Made by a program: the position numbers and the translations under genes
Shown: in pieces, positions 44,071 through 54,722 of the stretch
Numbering within the stretch: the stretch's first letter is position 1
Layout of the letters: every line of letters begins with the position of its first letter
The notes under the pieces: generated by a model
What the model was told of the DNA's origin: nothing
What the model saw: the letters and a program-made list of their open reading frames with translations, nothing else
Database searches by the model: none
Assembly: GCF_949987535.1 (NCBI RefSeq)
Contig: NC_080078.1
Location: forward strand, 23,394,942 to 23,458,941
Origin: Balaenoptera acutorostrata
Lineage: Eukaryota; Chordata; Mammalia; Artiodactyla; Balaenopteridae
Direction: 5' to 3'
Length of the DNA: 64,000 bases

Positions 44071-45289
44071 GCGTGATTTGGAGGCTGAAATGAACACAAC
44101 AAGCAACTCATGCACCCAGCAGGATGGAAGAACTTCAAATGTTCCAGCCAGAAAAACCTTCTAAATCTTGATCTGGCTGGTGGTGTAGACATATGTTAAC
44201 ATATGTAAATTCTCTGTACTACATTTGTATTATGCATCAATTAAAAAGTCAAAAAGACATGGTGAATGTCATAACCATACCTCTTTCAGACAGTTCCACC
44301 TCTTTCCCGCGGACATGTCAGCAGGCTGGAAGGGGGCAGGATGCTGCTTATATAAGAGGAATGGCCAAGCTGCACCACCAGACGATAGGGACCCAGCAGA
44401 AGCCAAGTTCACTTAAGAGGCCTCCACCCTTTGACTCTCCTCTCTCCATGCCTGTCAGTCTGACGTTCATCCCACTTCTTCTAACATCTTTTCACAAGCA
44501 TGTTGCCACTAGTAGCTAGCATGATTACACAACTCTGCCCAGCAAAATCTTCAGTCTGCTCCTGTTGTCTCAGTGTAATTATGAACAGCGTGTCCCAGTT
44601 TGGCAAATAAATCATATAGCCGACTACCTTGAACAAACTGTTGAAAAAAGTGGCATCTAAGGAGATCGTACCCAGGGGAAGAAATCTCAGCCCCTGCTAC
44701 ACCCCATCACAGTGCTTCAGGATTCCGGTGAAAGAGAGAGGAACAAGAAATCCCACTCACTGTTTGGGTCTGACCACGTGCACACCCTCAGCCCCACTGA
44801 CCACACTGGCCTCATCAGCACAAGGATGAGCTCAGAACAGCCGGGGATGTGGATCTATAAAACCTCACTCATGTCCTGCCCCTGGCCCAAACCAAACTGC
44901 CCGCTCCATCCTCCCTGGGCAAAATCCGCGTGCTTAAAAGCATCACGTGGGACCCATTCAAAGTAATTAACAACTTGTTCAATATCATAAACCAGCTCCA
45001 CTCCCCGGATCTTTCCCCAACCTTGGGACTTAGATGAAAGGCAGACAAATTTGGTTTCCATTTGTCTTTGGGCTGAACTTTTTTTCTTGAGCTGGTTAAA
45101 TGACATCCTGCCTTCTCAGGATCAGAAAACACAGTCTATTTTGTGTTCAGCGACTCTTGAGTCCCTGTGAGAGTCACCTTGCAGGAGGGGTCTGGCGAAT
45201 TTAGCCCTGGTTTCCCAGGGGCATGAGGGTGATTAGACTCTGGTCTGTGGCTCAGCCATCTCCTAAGGCTAGAGACACACAACAGTGGC
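44071..45289. other. Unidentified DNA with L1 scrap and TATA-like box
   Basis: 44160-44255 resembles an L1 end ('gtattatgcatcaattaaaa'). 'tatataag' at 44349-44356 follows CT- and G-rich DNA. Frames of 63-108 codons nearby have no recognised domain. Confidence 0.35.
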
Positions 45290-45530
45290 CCGTTAGGCTC
45301 AGCTGACAGCCACCATCAACAACCAAATATATGGGGTATGATTCAGATGATTCTATTTCCCAGCCTTCAAGTTCTCCAGCCAAAGGCACAGACATCATAG
45401 AACAGGGACAGACTATCCCACTGTGCCCTGTCTAAAGTCCTGACATACAGAAACTGTGAGAGACAATAAAAATTATTGTTATTTAAGCACTGTGTTCTGG
45501 GGTAATTTGCAGCAGTTGATAGCTAGTAGA
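45290..45530 (+). mobile_element. MaLR-type LTR 3' part
   Basis: 'cagaaactgtgagagacaat' followed by 'ttgttatttaagcactgtgt' and 'gatagctagtagag' are a MaLR-type end. Confidence 0.55.
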
Positions 45531-46160
45531 GAAAGAACCTAAATGATGTCATCTCATGCAGCATCCAGATATAAAATCTTCTGGAAGGACTGGGATTGGT
45601 ACTGTCCGAGGTGTGCAACCACCTCTGGGCCAATCACTGAATCCAGGAGAAAGCTATTCCATGATTGGTCCAGCCAGTGGCCCAAATGGGGCACCATGAT
45701 GACAATTCCACTTGCAAGGAAGGAGAGGGAGAGAGGTCCTCCCAAGTAAATAACGCTGGCAGACGAAAGCAGTGGCAAATGCAGTGACCTCACTGCTTAT
45801 CTAACTCCCACTCCTGTTAGCTGCAGTGATGTCTTCTGCTGATGTCAAAATAGTTAGCTCATTACTATTAAAGATATCTTCCCTGATAGTTCCCATGGAT
45901 GACTGAGCTAGGACAGTGGGTACCAATGCCATTACCAAGGCCAGTCTCCCACTGAAGTTGGATCTCTCAATCCACTGATGCCTAGAGCTGCATTTTTGCC
46001 TTTGTATGGCCATTTTATTTTACTCCTGGCCTTAGGAATCAAGTATTATTCTAAATGGGGTGCATGACAGACTGTCCCATGGACAGTACCATGAAACCAA
46101 TCAGCTTGTGCACCAGTTACTGTGTTGGAAACCAGCACATGTGCCTTGGTGTCCCTTTTA
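45531..46160. other. Unidentified DNA
   Basis: 45531-45790 may be LTR-derived but is not assigned. No gene is supported. Confidence 0.35.
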
Positions 46161-46164
46161 TTTA

Positions 46165-46350
46165 GAAAGGTGGTTCTCAGCCTTGGATGCACATTAGAAT
46201 TACCTGGGGAGCTTTTCAAAATAATACAGATATCCAGGCCTCACTCCAAGCGAATTATATTAGAGTCCCAAGACGGGGAGACTGATTTGTATTTTTAAGG
46301 CTCCTACAGAAGATTCCAGAGTTACATCCACGGTTGTGACCACTGGTTTG
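46165..46350 (+). repeat. MER5-type hAT element
   Basis: 'ggtggttctcagccttggat', 'gcacattagaattacctggg', 'gagcttttcaaaataataca' follow the MER5 order. Confidence 0.9.
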
Positions 46351-46384
46351 GAGTTAGGTCAGTCCCCAAATCAGTGACACTCCC

Positions 46385-46830
46385 TGAAGTCAGCAAGACC
46401 ACTCTCACGCCACCACACCTCCCTCCCTACCATGGCCAATAGCAATTTCTGTCAGTTCCGCCCTCTTAACATCTCTGCTATCCATCCATTTCAGTCCAGC
46501 TTCATTGCTAGAACTCAGCACAAGCCACCACCATCATGGGCCCTGACCACTCTGGAAACCTCCTAATTAGCCCTCCCCCTTCTCTCCTTGCCCTACTCCC
46601 CACTGCCTGTTGTGCCCCTTTTATGCTCCTCCACACAGCAGCCAGTGATCCTTTTAAAACACAAATCAGGCACTGCATACCTTGGCTTAAACACTATCAA
46701 TGACTTCCAACTGGACTGAAATCCAAACTCCTCATCAAGAAGCAAGGGTCTACATGGTCTCATTTCTGTTCCCGTCTCCAGCCTCCCCTCCTAACGTTGG
46801 TCACTAATCTCCAGTCCTCTTAGACCAGCC
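46385..46830 (+). repeat. L2 LINE
   Basis: 'aaaacacaaatcaggcactg', 'aatgacttccaactggactg', 'aaatccaaactcctcatcaa' and 'agggtctacatggtctcatt' are sense L2 coding-region remains; no frame is open. Confidence 0.88.
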
Positions 46831-47125
46831 CTATGCAGTAGAAGTTTCTGTGGTGTTGGAAATGCTCTACATCAGCACGAGCCAACAGAGGTCCTCTCAG
46901 CCACATGTGGCTACTGAACACTTCAAATGTGGGTAGTGCAAGTGCAAGTGAGAGGCCAATTTTTTTTTAATTTTACGTAATTTTCATTCATTAAAAAGAA
47001 AATTTCACTATTTTGAATTATGAATTTAAATTTAAACTATTATGAATTTAAATTTCACTATTTAAACTTAAATAGCCACATGTGGCTAGTAGCTATCCTA
47101 TTGGACAGCACAGTACTTGGATTTA
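46830..47125. repeat. hAT-type element with AT-rich palindromic middle
   Basis: 'cacgagccaacagaggtcct' and 'cacatgtggctactgaacac' at one end answer 'gccacatgtggctagtagct' and 'attggacagcaca' at the other. In between, 'tatgaatttaaattt' is repeated with inverted partners (about 47015-47075). Confidence 0.75.
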
Positions 47126-48270
47126 AAGCATGCCAAGTTCTTTACCTCTCTGGGGTTTAGAACAACAATTCTCTCTGCTTAGGATTGGACATAAATGAGA
47201 AATGTTTCCCCAGAGGAAATCAGGGGGAGATATTCCCAGATTAGGAGGTGGTGGAGAGGTAAGAACAACAGGTGTCACCTCACTGAGGGGGAAATCAAGG
47301 ATAACTCAGAGAGCAAATGATAGGGAATGGTGAGGGGACAGCCCCAAATGCGGAGTTCAAATCAGAGCAGTGCTCAAATGTGAATTTGCTGCAGTGTAAA
47401 ATGGAAAAGCAAGTTGTGGAGAAATACACACAGTTGGAGTCCATTGATACAAATTCAGAAATCAGCACAACTAAACAATATATTATTTACAGCTGCAAAC
47501 ATAGTAGGCAAAACCAAAAAATAAGCAACAGAACGATAAACACAAAATTCACAATAAAGGTGACTTCTGAGGGAAGAGAAGGAGATAAGGGAGGGACAGT
47601 GCAGCCCACCCTGGGCGCAGGTGGCATGGGGTTCACTGCTGTAGAGAACGTTAAAACAGTAAAACAAGCTAAAACTCAGTCAGTCTGTTTTTTACTTTCA
47701 CCAAGCTCCAGCGATCGTAAACAATGTCAGTGATAAAATACTCTTCCCCTAAAAAAGCTTTTGTTGATTTAGGTTCTAAAAATTGCTGCAATTACTAGAT
47801 AGATAGACGTAGATACAAATACAAATAGGTATTGTATATACATACACATATATGTATATACGTAAACTTCAAATTTTCATATTTTATTGCTTATAGTTTG
47901 TGCCAGGTATCAACTTTTTTGTCTCTCAACTCCAAATTCATTCTTCTCTCACCTGCTTTGAGATTTTGGAGCTGGGCCTGTAAATATTTCTCCTTTGCCA
48001 GCTGACATAATGTTGGTTGTTAGTAGAGGGCGCTGGAGGGACACTGCAAAAGGAAGGGGCTTCTCTTCCCTGGTTCCAGCAGGAGGCTTCCAAGGGAGTT
48101 TCACAAGCACCCCAACAAGAGGCTTCCTAGTGAGTTTTGCTGACATCCCAACTGATTGTTTGCTGCCCACCAGCCCTGTCATGCAAGTACTTCAATGAAC
48201 TATGCAGTGAACCTCAGCCCCCCCTCTCCCACATGGTCTAATCGCAGCATCTTCCAACTTGTTCTTTCCC
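47126..48270. other. Unidentified DNA; 138-codon frame not supported
   Basis: The frame 47317-47733 (+) is lysine/threonine/asparagine-rich, from A-rich DNA, and shows no domain. 47795-47870 is an AGATA/TATA-rich simple stretch. A CTCF-like site is at 48020. Confidence 0.4.
48020..48034 (+). promoter_or_regulatory. CTCF-like motif
   Basis: 'ttagtagagggcgct' matches the CTCF core except for the first two bases. Lies in unique DNA. Confidence 0.35.
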
Positions 48271-48620
48271 TGGTGTAGTAGGTAGAATTCTAAGGACTCC
48301 CCCTTGTGTACCTGCCCTGTATAATCCTCAGGATTTAGAATATCATAAATTCTAATCCTGTTGTTAGATAATGTTTTATGGCATAGTTTCCTTGAAGAAA
48401 GGGCTATTATCTGGGTGAGCCTGACCTAATCACATGAGCCCTTTAAGTCTGGGTCTACAGGTCAGAGACAGGAAAAAATAAAGATTCAAAGCACAGAAGG
48501 ATTTGACCTTCCATTGCTGGCTTGAGGATAGATGGGGCCACTTGGCAAGGAATGTGAGTGGCATCTGGGAGCTGAGGGTGGCCCCCAGCTGACAACCAAT
48601 AGGAAATAAAGACTTCAGTC

Positions 48621-48669
48621 ATAAAAAAAAAAATTTTTTTAATTTAAAAAATTTTAAAAATTAAAAAAA
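48621..48669 (+). mobile_element. A/T-only insertion with target duplication
   Basis: A 49-bp stretch made only of A and T is bracketed by a perfect 13-bp repeat 'aaagacttcagtc' (48608-48620; 48670-48682). It looks like an L1-machinery insertion that kept nothing but a tail. Confidence 0.8.
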
Positions 48670-48826
48670 AAAGACTTCAGTCCTACAACCACAAGGAACT
48701 GAACTCTGCCAACAACAAGAATGAGCTTCCATATGAGAACTCAGTCCTGCTGACACCTTGATTCAGTCTTGTCATACCCTGAGCAAAGAACTGATAACCT
48801 ACAGAACTGTGAGCTAACAAATAGGT

Positions 48827-49447
48827 GTGTTTTTTTAAAAATATTCTTTATTGTGTAAAATATACATAAGATAAAATTTACCATTGTAACCATTTTTAAT
48901 TGTACAGTTCAGTGGTAGTAAGTACATTCACATTGTGTACAACCATCTCCCCCGTCCGCCTCCAAAACTCTTTTCATCATACCAAACTGAAACTCGGTAC
49001 CCATTAAATAGTAAATCCTCATGCGCCTCTGGCAACCAATATTCTTTCTGCCTCTATGAATCTGACTACTAGGTACCTCATATCAGTGGGACCATAGAGT
49101 ATTTTTTCTTCTGTGACTAACTTATTTCACTTAACATATTTTCAAGGTTGATTTATATTGTATCATGTGTCAGATACAACGGCCTTCCTTTTTAAGGCTG
49201 AAGAATATTCCATTGCATAGATAATACCACATCTTGTTTAGCCATTCATCTGTTGATGGATACTGGGGTTGCTTTCACCTTTTGGCTACTGTGAATAATG
49301 CTGCTATGAACATAGGTGTACAAACATCTCTTCAAGTCTCTATTTTCAATTATTTGGGGTATATACCCAAAAGGAGAATTGCTGGATCATATGGTAATTC
49401 TGTGTTTAATTTTTTGAAGAACCACCATACTGTTTTCCATAGCTGCT
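48827..49447 (-). mobile_element. LINE-1 fragment (antisense) inside MLT1 LTR
   Basis: 'aaatttaccattgtaaccat', 'attccattgcatagataata', 'gccattcatctgttgatgga', 'ggggtatatacccaaaagga' and 'gctggatcatatggtaattc' are reverse L1 ORF2/3' UTR. Direct repeat 'aaataggt' (48819-48826; 49448-49455). Confidence 0.92.
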
Positions 49448-49742
49448 AAATAGGTATTGTTTTAAACTGCTAAATTTGTGCTAATTTGTTACTCAGCAAT
49501 AGAAAATTAATACACTTGAGTATTTTCTCTCAGCCTTAGAAATAGTAAATGCTTCCTACATCTGCTACTCCCATATTGTTTAGAGTTTCTTTACCTCTCT
49601 TTGTAGCTAATCTCGTCTTCTAGTTAATAATTTTTCATAAAATTTTCCCTATTCAAATTACTGGTGTGGTATGTGTCACCTGAGTGGTCCCTGATGGACA
49701 GAATCTTTAATAAACATTGTGTTCTACATGGAAATTAATTTG

Positions 49743-50341
49743 TTTATTTTTTATTGAAGTATAATTGATTTACAATGTTGTGTTAGTTTCTGGTGTACAG
49801 CAAAGTGATTCAGTTATACATATACATATTCTTTTTCATGTTCTTTTCCATTATGGTTTATTATGAGATATTACAAGATATCCCCTGTGCTCTACAGTAG
49901 GACTTTGTTGTTTATATATATAGTAGTTTGTGTCTGCTAATCCCAAACTCCTAATTTATTCCGCCCCTACCCCCTTTCCCCTTTGGTAACCATGAGTTTG
50001 TTTTCTATGTCTGTGAGTCTGTTTCTGTTTTGTAAATAAGCTCATTTGTATCATTTTTTAGATTCCAGATATAAGTGATATCATATGATATTTGTCTTTC
50101 TCTGTCAGACTTACTTTACTAGTATGATAATCTCTAGGTCCATCCATGTTGCTGCAAATGGCATTATTTCATTCTTTTTTATGGCTGAGTAGTATCGCTC
50201 GCTCTATCTATCTGTCTATGTATATATATATGTATACCACATCTTCTTTATTCATTCATCTTTCGATGGACACTTAAGTTGCTTCCATGTCTTGGCTATT
50301 ATAAATAGTGCTGCTATGTACACTGGGGTGCATGTATTTTT
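49743..50341 (-). mobile_element. LINE-1 3' end (antisense), TSD-flanked
   Basis: 'ttattgaagtataattgatt', 'tctggtgtacagcaaagtga', 'tccatccatgttgctgcaaa' and 'ttttatggctgagtagtat' are reverse L1. A 17-bp target duplication with two mismatches flanks it (49726-49742 'acatggaaattaatttg'; 50342-50358 'acacggaagttaatttg'). A GATA/TATA simple repeat has grown inside (about 50197-50236). Confidence 0.95.
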
Positions 50342-50358
50342 ACACGGAAGTTAATTTG

Positions 50359-51674
50359 GAGAACAAGTTACGCAGCCAGCCACTAACACATACAGCAGAT
50401 TCAGCAACATCTACTCATTTTCAGTTGTAAATTAGTAATAGTCTGAATTAGTTTGGGTTTGTCTTGGGTGCATTTCATATCTCTAATCTTTGTGATATTA
50501 CATATTCCTGTGTTTAAATAGTATATTGGAAATAAACAATGATAACACAGTGATCTAAAGGAAAAGAGAGAGAACTTGAGTTTTGTCACTTCTGTCATTC
50601 TATCTGACCACCTGGAGTTTTCAATTTCTGTTTAAAATTTTAAACAATGAAAAAAATTTTTTGAAAAAAATTTACAAAGTGTAAATTTTTGGTAGTTCCA
50701 ATTTTTAATACATATATTAAATATTTTTTTGAATTTGAATAATGCTTAAAATAGAAATGTATACTTCTTTTTAAATTGTTTATTTTAAATCTAAGTATGA
50801 ATCAAGAAAATAATAATTTTACTGATTAGTAAATAATCCTTACTGAAAGTAGTTTGTTGTATAAAGGAGGGAGGTATTAAAAAATAATCTACCCTGGGTA
50901 TAAAATACTAGGAGTGCCACTGGGGAGTACACTCAGTAATGGTAACATTAGATTTGTACTCATGTATTGTTATAAATATTACTTTGTCTTTATTCAATAT
51001 ATTAAAGCAATTTTAAATCAAACAGTGCAAAGAAATACAGAATAGGTCTAATTCTACTTTCTAAATTTCCTTCTCTAATCTTGTCCTCCCTAACTTAATT
51101 TCCTTCAACCTTTCTGTGCTGACTCTTTGTTTCAAGCTTTCCTCTTACGACAAAACAGCAATACTGGGAATTTAAGTTTCCTAAACCTTCCCTTTTTTGG
51201 ATGCTTCTTCTAAAATAAAATGATGGAAGCAATAAATTCCCCCAAAGAGAAAGACATGAATGTAGAAGGACCTTTTCCTTCACACAGCTTCCAGCCATGG
51301 TCCCTTTGACCGTCGGGCTTACCCCTCCTGGGTCTGTCCTGCAAGATCTTTCTGAAGACCCACTGTCTGTCCATCACACGTCCTATCAGGCCATGAACCC
51401 CAGGGCAGGCACACAGGGGCTCTGATTCCCAAACCAAGTGCCCATGTATTGACCAGCTACCATGGCAACGAGAGCTGAACCACATTAGGCCCTGAGCTGA
51501 GCCATCTGAAAGCCCCACTGGACCCCACAGGGAGGAGGGTTATCGACTCTCTCCCTGCCTAGCTCTCCTTCCTGCCACTGCTGCATATTTACTCCACATC
51601 AATACTGAGCAGAAAAGGGCCCCTGAATCATCGATGCCTGGATTCATAAATAAGGGAGCACATTAATGTCAGCT
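50359..51674. other. AT-rich then unique DNA
   Basis: 50620-51060 is strongly AT-rich. 51080-51320 is unidentified. 51530-51660 ('gctgcatatttactccacat', 'aagggcccctgaatcatcga') is repeat-free and a weak conserved-element candidate. An RFX half-site-like word lies at 51460-51469. Confidence 0.35.
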
Positions 51675-51805
51675 CGGGTGCTCTTTAGAATTGCCCTGAC
51701 CTGGCACGAAAATCCCCAAGGCTGGGGCTGCATTCAAGTATTTAAAAGACGTCCCACCAGGTGAGTTTCAGGCAGAACCCCAGTTAAGAACCACTGCTGT
51801 ATAGA
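51675..51805 (+). repeat. MER5-like fragment
   Basis: 'ctttagaattgccctgacct' to 'ccagttaagaaccactgctg' resembles a MER5-type end. Confidence 0.45.
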
Positions 51806-52719
51806 GCGTGGGCAGAGTTTACAGAAGGACATACCAAAGGATTGCAGACACAAGATGCTAACCTCACCCAGAGACAGGAACCCCGCGATACAATCGTAGT
51901 TTTCTCCTATCAGATCGGCAAAGAGCAAAAGTTTGATACTCATAGACAAAGGGCTAATCCCTCTAGTTTATAAAGTGCTTCTACAACTAGATAATGAAAA
52001 GACCGATAATCCAATCCAACAGAAAAAGGGCAGGGGGGATGAACAGATAGTTGACAGAAAGGGAAATATAAATGATTCTTAAATATATGAAAAGATGATT
52101 GTTTCATTTATAACAAGAAAATCTAATAAAACAACCCATCCGAAAGTTTGGTAATACACTGATAAGGTCATCTGGGAGCAGGCTGGTGAGAAGGCAAGTT
52201 GGTAGGGCCCCAGGCAGGCAGCATCTAGAAAATTACAAGCACTTTTAATCTTTGAGTCATCAATTCCACTCTTAGGAATCTAACCATCTGATGTAATTGT
52301 ACATGTGTGAAAAGATTTAAGTACAAGGATATTCATTTTCAGTGTTGTCTGAAGATCAGAAATAACCAATTTCCCAATAGGAGACCAGTTAAATCAATTA
52401 GAGTTGATTACTCTACTAGACAACCATTTAAACGAAAGAAGAGGTCAAATCAACGAAACAATCCCTAGACATTTTATTAAATGTAAAAACATTACATGGT
52501 GTAAAATAGTGTGTGATTAATGGCAAAATTATTTTTAGTAATGATCATTTAATAATCACTAATAATCACTGTTTTCTCAACTCATACTTTAGATTTAAAA
52601 TAAATATTTAACTATTATAAAAGAATAAATTTCTATTTTAAAGATACTCAAATTCAGTACATACATATATAGCATATGTGTATTTGTATTATACAGATAA
52701 CTCTGGAAAGATACACACA
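51806..52719. other. L1-like and AT-rich DNA
   Basis: Sections such as 'ccaattccactcttaggaat' (52259) and 'atcagaaataaccaatttcc' are old L1-like text; the rest is AT-rich. (CA)n at about 52709-52728. No open frame. Confidence 0.45.
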
Positions 52720-53086
52720 CACACACAAAAAAAAGTGGTTACAGGGCAGAGGATCTGAATAGACATTTTTCCATAGAAGACATACAGATGGCCAACAGGT
52801 ACATGAAAATGTGTCAACATTACTAATCATCAGGGAAATGCTAATCAAAACCACAATGAGATATTACCTCACACCTGTCAGAATGAGTATCAGCAAAAAG
52901 ATAAGTAATAACAAGTGTTGGCATGGGTGTGGAGAAAAGGGAACACTTATGCATTGTTGATAGGAATGTAAATTGGTGCAGCCACTATGGAAAACTGTAT
53001 GAAAATTCCTCAAAAAATTAAAAATAGATCTACCATATGATCCAGCAATTCCACTTCTGGATGTTTATCTAAAGAAAACAAAAACA

Positions 53087-53214
53087 GGGAATTCCCTGGT
53101 AGTCCAGTGGTTAGGACTCTGCACTTCCACAGCCAGGGGCCCAGGTTTGACCCCTGGTCGGGGACCTAAGATCCCACAAGCTGCAAGGCGCAGCAAAATA
53201 AATAAATAAATAAG
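53087..53214 (+). mobile_element. Short CHR-1-like tRNA-derived SINE
   Basis: 'aattccctggtagtccagtg', 'ggcccaggtttgacccctgg', 'acctaagatcccacaagctg' and an (AAAT)n tail. A 15-bp target duplication with one mismatch flanks it (53072-53086; 53215-53229). A different SINE subfamily from the 'ggcttccctggtggcg' copies. Confidence 0.93.
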
Positions 53215-53343
53215 AAGAAAACAAAAGCAGTAACTCAAAAAGATATATGCACCCCGTGTTCATTGCAGCACTATTCATAATAGCCAAGATAGGGAAAAAC
53301 CCGAAGTGTCCATCAGTGAATGAGTAGATGAAGGAAATGTGAG

Positions 53344-53782
53344 ATAGATATATAGATATATAGATGTATAGATGTATAGATGTATAGATATATAGATATA
53401 TAGGTATATAGGTGTATATATATATATAGGTATATAGGTGTATAGACGTATAGATGTGTAGATGTATAGATATATAGATATATAGGTGTATAGATGTATA
53501 GATATATAAGTATATAGATATATAGATACATAGGTATATAGATATATAGATATATAGGTATATAGATGTATAGGTATATACATGTATAGATATATAGATG
53601 TTTAGGTATATACATGTATAGATATATAGATATATAGGTATATAGATATATAGGTACATAGGTATATAGATATATAGATGTATAGATATATAGATATATA
53701 GGCATATGTATATAGATATATAGGTATATAGGTATATAGATATATAGATATAGGTATATAGATGTATAGATATATAGGTATA
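53344..53782. repeat. Period-8 tandem array (RTATAGRT)n
   Basis: About 55 units of an octamer that is mostly 'atatagat', with G/A choices at the first and seventh positions ('gtatagat', 'atataggt'). It begins within the L1 where related copies have 'gtggtacatatatacaatgg'. The long tyrosine/isoleucine frames (up to 225 codons, -) are just this repeat translated. Confidence 0.95.
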
Positions 53783-53990
53783 GTTCAACCGTTTGTGACA
53801 ACATGGATGGAACTTGAGGGCATTACACTAAGTGAAATAAGTCAGAGAAAGACAAACAAACACCATATGATCTCACTTATATGTGGAATCTAAAAAAAAA
53901 AGCTCATAGATACGGAGCAGATTTGGGGAGTGGGCAAAATGGGTGATGGAGGCTAAAAGGTACAAACTTCCCACTATAAACTCAATAAGT

Positions 53991-54140
53991 CTGGGAGGGA
54001 GACACAAGAGGGAAGAGATATGGGGATATATGTATATGTATAGCTGATTCACTTTGTTATAAAGCAGCAACTAACACACCACTGTAAAGCAATTATACTC
54101 CAATAAAGATGTTGAAAAAATAAATAAATAAAATAAAGTA
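53991..54140 (+). mobile_element. Young LINE-1 3' UTR tip inside older L1
   Basis: 'agagatatggggatatatgt', 'agctgattcactttgttata' and 'ctccaataaagatgttg' with A-rich tail; direct repeat 'aataagt' (53984-53990; 54141-54147). Confidence 0.88.
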
Positions 54141-54535
54141 AATAAGTCATGGAGATGTAACGTACAACATGGTAACTATAATTAGTAATACTATGTTGCA
54201 TATTTGAAAGTTGCTAAGAAAGTAGATCTTAAAAGTTCTCATCACAAGAAAAACAATTTTGTAACTAAGTGTGGTGATGGATATTTACTAGGCTTATTGT
54301 GATCATTTGACAATATATACAAATATTGAATCATGTTGTACACCTAAAATTAATATAATGTATATGTCAATTATAAGTCAATTTAAAATTTGAAAATGAA
54401 AAGGAAGTGTAACAAGCATAATCAGAGCAACATATAAGTACTTGGAGGCAAGATGATTAATTTTCCAGATTCTACAGGAAGCGCTGTGATGGCAAAGGAG
54501 AAGAAAAATATCTCTCAAAGAAGGACATGACAGAA

Positions 54536-54607
54536 TGGAGGTACTGGCGATTGAACCCAGGACGTCATGCACGCTAAGCGTGTACTCTACCACTGAGCTA
54601 TATCCCC
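54536..54607 (-). pseudogene. tRNA-Ala(AGC)-like relic
   Basis: On the minus strand a 72-nt cloverleaf reads 'ggggatatagctcagtgg' (D arm intact), loop 'cttagcg' with anticodon AGC, and 'gggttcaatcgccag' (T arm) to 'tacctcca'. Mismatches in the acceptor stem, the anticodon stem and the T stem argue it is dead. It could be a tRNA pseudogene or a tRNA-Ala-derived SINE head, as in camelid Vic-type elements. An 11-bp inverted repeat flanks it (54517-54527; 54619-54629). Confidence 0.75.
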
Positions 54608-54641
54608 ACCTTGCACACTGTCCTTCTTTTAAAGTACCTTC

Positions 54642-54711
54642 ATGAGCACAGAAACGAAGACCCAACACAGCCATAAATAAATAAATAAAAATAATTTAAA
54701 AAAAAAAAAAA
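54642..54711 (+). mobile_element. Extremely truncated CHR SINE tail
   Basis: Only 'gcacagaaacgaagacccaa', 'cacagccataaataaata' and a poly(A) run remain of a CHR SINE. A perfect 11-bp target duplication 'aaagtaccttc' (54631-54641; 54712-54722) shows it inserted in this short state. Confidence 0.9.
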
Positions 54712-54722
54712 AAAGTACCTTC

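Larger units (their letters stand above)
48271..49514 (+). mobile_element. MLT1-type LTR, interrupted twice
   Basis: 'ggtgtagtaggtagaattct', 'gtgagcctgacctaatcaca', 'cttccattgctggcttgagg', 'ctgctgacaccttgattcag', 'acagaactgtgagctaacaa' then, after an L1, 'tgttttaaactgctaaattt' and 'cagcaatagaaaattaatac'. A 49-bp A/T insertion and an L1 split it. Confidence 0.88.
52720..54400 (+). mobile_element. Old LINE-1 3' part, host to three later events
   Basis: ORF2-end text ('ccatagaagacatacagatg', 'accacaatgagatattacct', 'gtaaattggtgcagccacta') runs to 53086, resumes at 53230 ('gcagcactattcataatagc'), breaks at the period-8 array, resumes at 53783 ('gacaacatggatggaacttg'), breaks at a young L1 end (53991-54140) and finishes with 'catggagatgtaacgtacaa' to about 54400. 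All frames are broken. Confidence 0.9.

Noticed and set aside
47317..47733. 138-codon plus-strand frame
   Set aside because: Low-complexity K/T/N/Q composition, no domain, and no splice or promoter context.
53111..53804. Long tyrosine/isoleucine-rich minus-strand frames (up to 225 codons), like a membrane protein
   Set aside because: They are translations of the period-8 tandem array, which lacks stops in several phases.
54536..54607. A functional tRNA-Ala gene
   Set aside because: There are mismatches in three stems, and no clear oligo-T terminator directly follows on the minus strand. Kept as a relic.
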